Positions 61,764 through 64,000 of a stretch of DNA of 64,000 nt are shown here, piece after piece (within the stretch, counting starts at the first letter, position 1; each line of letters opens with the position of its first letter). The position numbers and the translations under genes were made by a program. Below the pieces are notes generated by a model. That model was not told where the DNA came from. It ran no database searches and saw only the letters and a program-made list of their open reading frames with translations. The stretch comes from Erysipelotrichales bacterium (GTDB lineage: Bacteria > Bacillota_I > Bacilli_A > RF39 > UBA660). The stretch is taken from positions 1 to 64,000 of the forward strand of contig JAFLUY010000003.1 in the NCBI GenBank assembly GCA_022508565.1, read 5' to 3'.

Positions 61764-63572
61764 TTATTTTCTATTTAAACGATATCTTTCATTTGGATCA
61801 AGAATAGCTTTTCTTAATCTAATATCATCTGGAGTAATTTCAACATATTCATCATCTTCAATAAACTCTAAAGCTTCTTCTAATGTAAATGTTTTTGGTT
61901 TAATTAGTGCAATCGCATCATCAGAGCCACTAGCACGTGTATTAGTTAATTGTTTATTCTTACATGGATTAACATTTAAGTCATTATCACGATTGTGAAT
62001 ACCTACAATCATACCAACATAAACATCTGTTGCAGGTCCAACAATTAAAGATCCTCTATCTTGCAAGTTATATAATGAGAAACCTAAAGTCTTACCAGAT
62101 TCCATTGAAACTAAAACGCCATTTTTACGAGTAGTTAATTCTCCAACATATGGTTTGTATTTATCAAAAGATCTAACCATTATTCCTTCGCCCTTAGTAT
62201 TAGTAATGAATGCCGAACGATAACCAATTAAGCCTCTAGTTGGAGCACTAAACTCTAAGTGAGTATAATTATCATCACCTGCAGTCATGCTCATAAGTAA
62301 ACCTTTTCTTTCTTGTAAATCAGAAATAACTGTTGATGCAAAATCACTAGGAGTATTAATAATAACGGTTTCAAACGGTTCACATTTTACTCCATCGATT
62401 TCTTGCATTAGCACTTGAGGTTTAGATACACATAGTTCGTAGCCTTCTCTACGCATATTTTCAAGTAAGATAGATAAATGTAATTCCCCTCTACCAGAAA
62501 CTTTAAATCCATCACTTCCTGGAAGTTCTTCTACATTAAGACCCACATTAGTTTCTAGTTCCTTATCTAATCTTTCCTTAATGTGTCTTGAAGTTAAAAA
62601 TTTCCCGCTTTTACCTGCAAAAGGTCCGTTATTAACAAGGAAGTTCATTGAAAGTGTTGGACGTTCAATTTCAATTGGTGGTAATGGATTTGGTTTACCA
62701 TGATCACATATAGTGTCACCTATTGAAATATGATTACATCCAGCTACAGTAACTATGTCACCATAATATGCTTCGTTTTTCTCGCGTTTTTCTAATCCTT
62801 CATTAACAAATAATTTAGTAATTTTAAAGCTAGTTTCTTCGCCATTATTTTTAACTAATGTAACCATTTCGTTATTTTTAATTTTTCCTGCAGTAACTCT
62901 ACCAATACCTAATCTACCAATATAATCATCATATGCTAGTGAAGATATTTGTAATCTTAAGTCATCAGTCTCACTACCTTCATAAGGGCTTACTTGACTT
63001 AAAATAGTTTCAAGTAATGGAGAAATATTTTCTTCTCCTAGATTAGCAGGATCTAAAGTTGCAATACCTTGTTTTGCTATACCATAAACAATTGGGAAAT
63101 CTAATTGTTCATCAGTTGCATTTAGTTCAACAAAACAATCGAATGTCATATTAACAACTTCTTCAATACGTGCATCCTTTTTATCAATTTTATTAATAAA
63201 TAAAATTGGTCTTAAGTTTTGTTCTAAGGCTTTTTTTAGTACGAATCTTGTTTGAGGCATTACACCTTCAACTGAATCAACTAATAATATAACTGTATCT
63301 ACTGTTTTAATAACTCTTTCTACTTCTGATGAAAAATCAGCGTGTCCAGGAGTATCAACAATATTTATTTTAAAATCTTTATAACGTATAGCACAGTTTT
63401 TAGAGTAGATTGTTATTCCTCTTTCTCTTTCAATATCGTTAGAGTCCATAACTTGTTCAACTACTTTATCATGTTCAGAGAAAACTCCATTTTGTTGTAG
63501 TAATGCATCTACCAATGTACTTTTACCAGCATCAACGTGTGCCACAACCGCGATATTAATTATTTTATCCAT
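61764..63572 (-). CDS. typA: GTP-binding protein TypA/BipA (start corrected from 63614)
   Basis: IAVVAHVDAGKSTLVDALL; VDTPGHADFSSEVER; N-terminus MDKIINIAVVAH fits the family better than MYYLVVVKRRGSVIMDK. Confidence 0.97.
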   Translation of the reverse strand: MDKIINIAVVAHVDAGKSTLVDALLQQNGVFSEHDKVVEQVMDSNDIERERGITIYSKNCAIRYKDFKINIVDTPGHADFSSEVERVIKTVDTVILLVDSVEGVMPQTRFVLKKALEQNLRPILFINKIDKKDARIEEVVNMTFDCFVELNATDEQLDFPIVYGIAKQGIATLDPANLGEENISPLLETILSQVSPYEGSETDDLRLQISSLAYDDYIGRLGIGRVTAGKIKNNEMVTLVKNNGEETSFKITKLFVNEGLEKREKNEAYYGDIVTVAGCNHISIGDTICDHGKPNPLPPIEIERPTLSMNFLVNNGPFAGKSGKFLTSRHIKERLDKELETNVGLNVEELPGSDGFKVSGRGELHLSILLENMRREGYELCVSKPQVLMQEIDGVKCEPFETVIINTPSDFASTVISDLQERKGLLMSMTAGDDNYTHLEFSAPTRGLIGYRSAFITNTKGEGIMVRSFDKYKPYVGELTTRKNGVLVSMESGKTLGFSLYNLQDRGSLIVGPATDVYVGMIVGIHNRDNDLNVNPCKNKQLTNTRASGSDDAIALIKPKTFTLEEALEFIEDDEYVEITPDDIRLRKAILDPNERYRLNRK

Positions 63573-63687
63573 AATCACACTTCCTCGTCTTTTTACAACT
63601 ACTAAATAATACAATATATTTTGATATTTAGCAAGAAAAACATTTAAAATAGCTATGCATTAATGTATAATATACTCAGGTGAAGTT

Positions 63688-64000
63688 ATGAAAAATAGAT
63701 TCATAAATATGATTAGAAATAATAAATTATATGTTTGTTCTTTTATTTTTGCATTAATCGTAATAAGTATACTTTATAAATTAAATAATGTTACACCTTT
63801 TGGAGATAGATCATTATTATGCGTAGATTTCTATCACCAATATGGACCAATGCTAGGAGAATTTTATGATAGAATGCATGGCAATTTTAATTTTATTTAC
63901 TCGTTTAATATGGCAATGGGATTACCTTTTTTTAGAAATTTCTTAAATTATTTGTCTAGTCCTTTTAATATAATAATGATGCTATTTACTAAAAAAGGAA
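63688..64000 (+). CDS. YfhO-like membrane protein, 5' end only (runs off the window)
   Basis: MKNRFINMIRNNKLYVCSFIFALIVISILYKLNNVTPFGDRSLLCVDFYHQYGPMLGEFYDRMHGNFNFIYSFNMAMGLPFFRNFLNYLSSPFNIIMMLF. Confidence 0.85.
   Translation, partial: MKNRFINMIRNNKLYVCSFIFALIVISILYKLNNVTPFGDRSLLCVDFYHQYGPMLGEFYDRMHGNFNFIYSFNMAMGLPFFRNFLNYLSSPFNIIMMLFTKKG

Overview
AT-rich, low-GC Firmicutes-type chromosomal segment. By eye it is strongly strand-biased, with nearly all genes on the minus strand. UGA is used as a stop, shown by a prfB autoregulatory frameshift. Core blocks are ligA, pcrA, a T-box leader with pheS-pheT, ung, rlmH, a WalJ-like MBL protein, a G5/LysM/M23 peptidase, dnaB-rplI, rpsR-ssb-rpsF with a candidate S6:S18 leader, ychF, an HtrA-like protease, prfB, secA, hpf, csp, smpB-rnr-secG, a FemAB-like gene, typA, and the 5' end of a YfhO-like gene. 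Accessory content includes: (i) five tandem, diverged paralogs of an unrecognised ~260-aa family next to a gerQ-like gene; (ii) two unannotated short transmembrane peptides with promoters and terminators that look like type I toxins, one with a convergent small-RNA candidate; (iii) a ~15 kb stretch (36-51 kb) rich in nucleotide-acting enzymes (NUDIX, NTase, HD, HAD nucleotidase, nucleoside hydrolase, a likely Nmad3 protein); (iv) a tandem pair of paralogous membrane proteins next to secA. The ORF track misses the 5' part of prfB, both micro-ORFs and the partial CDS at the right edge, and it places several starts too far upstream. All family calls are from reading motifs; no database search was possible.
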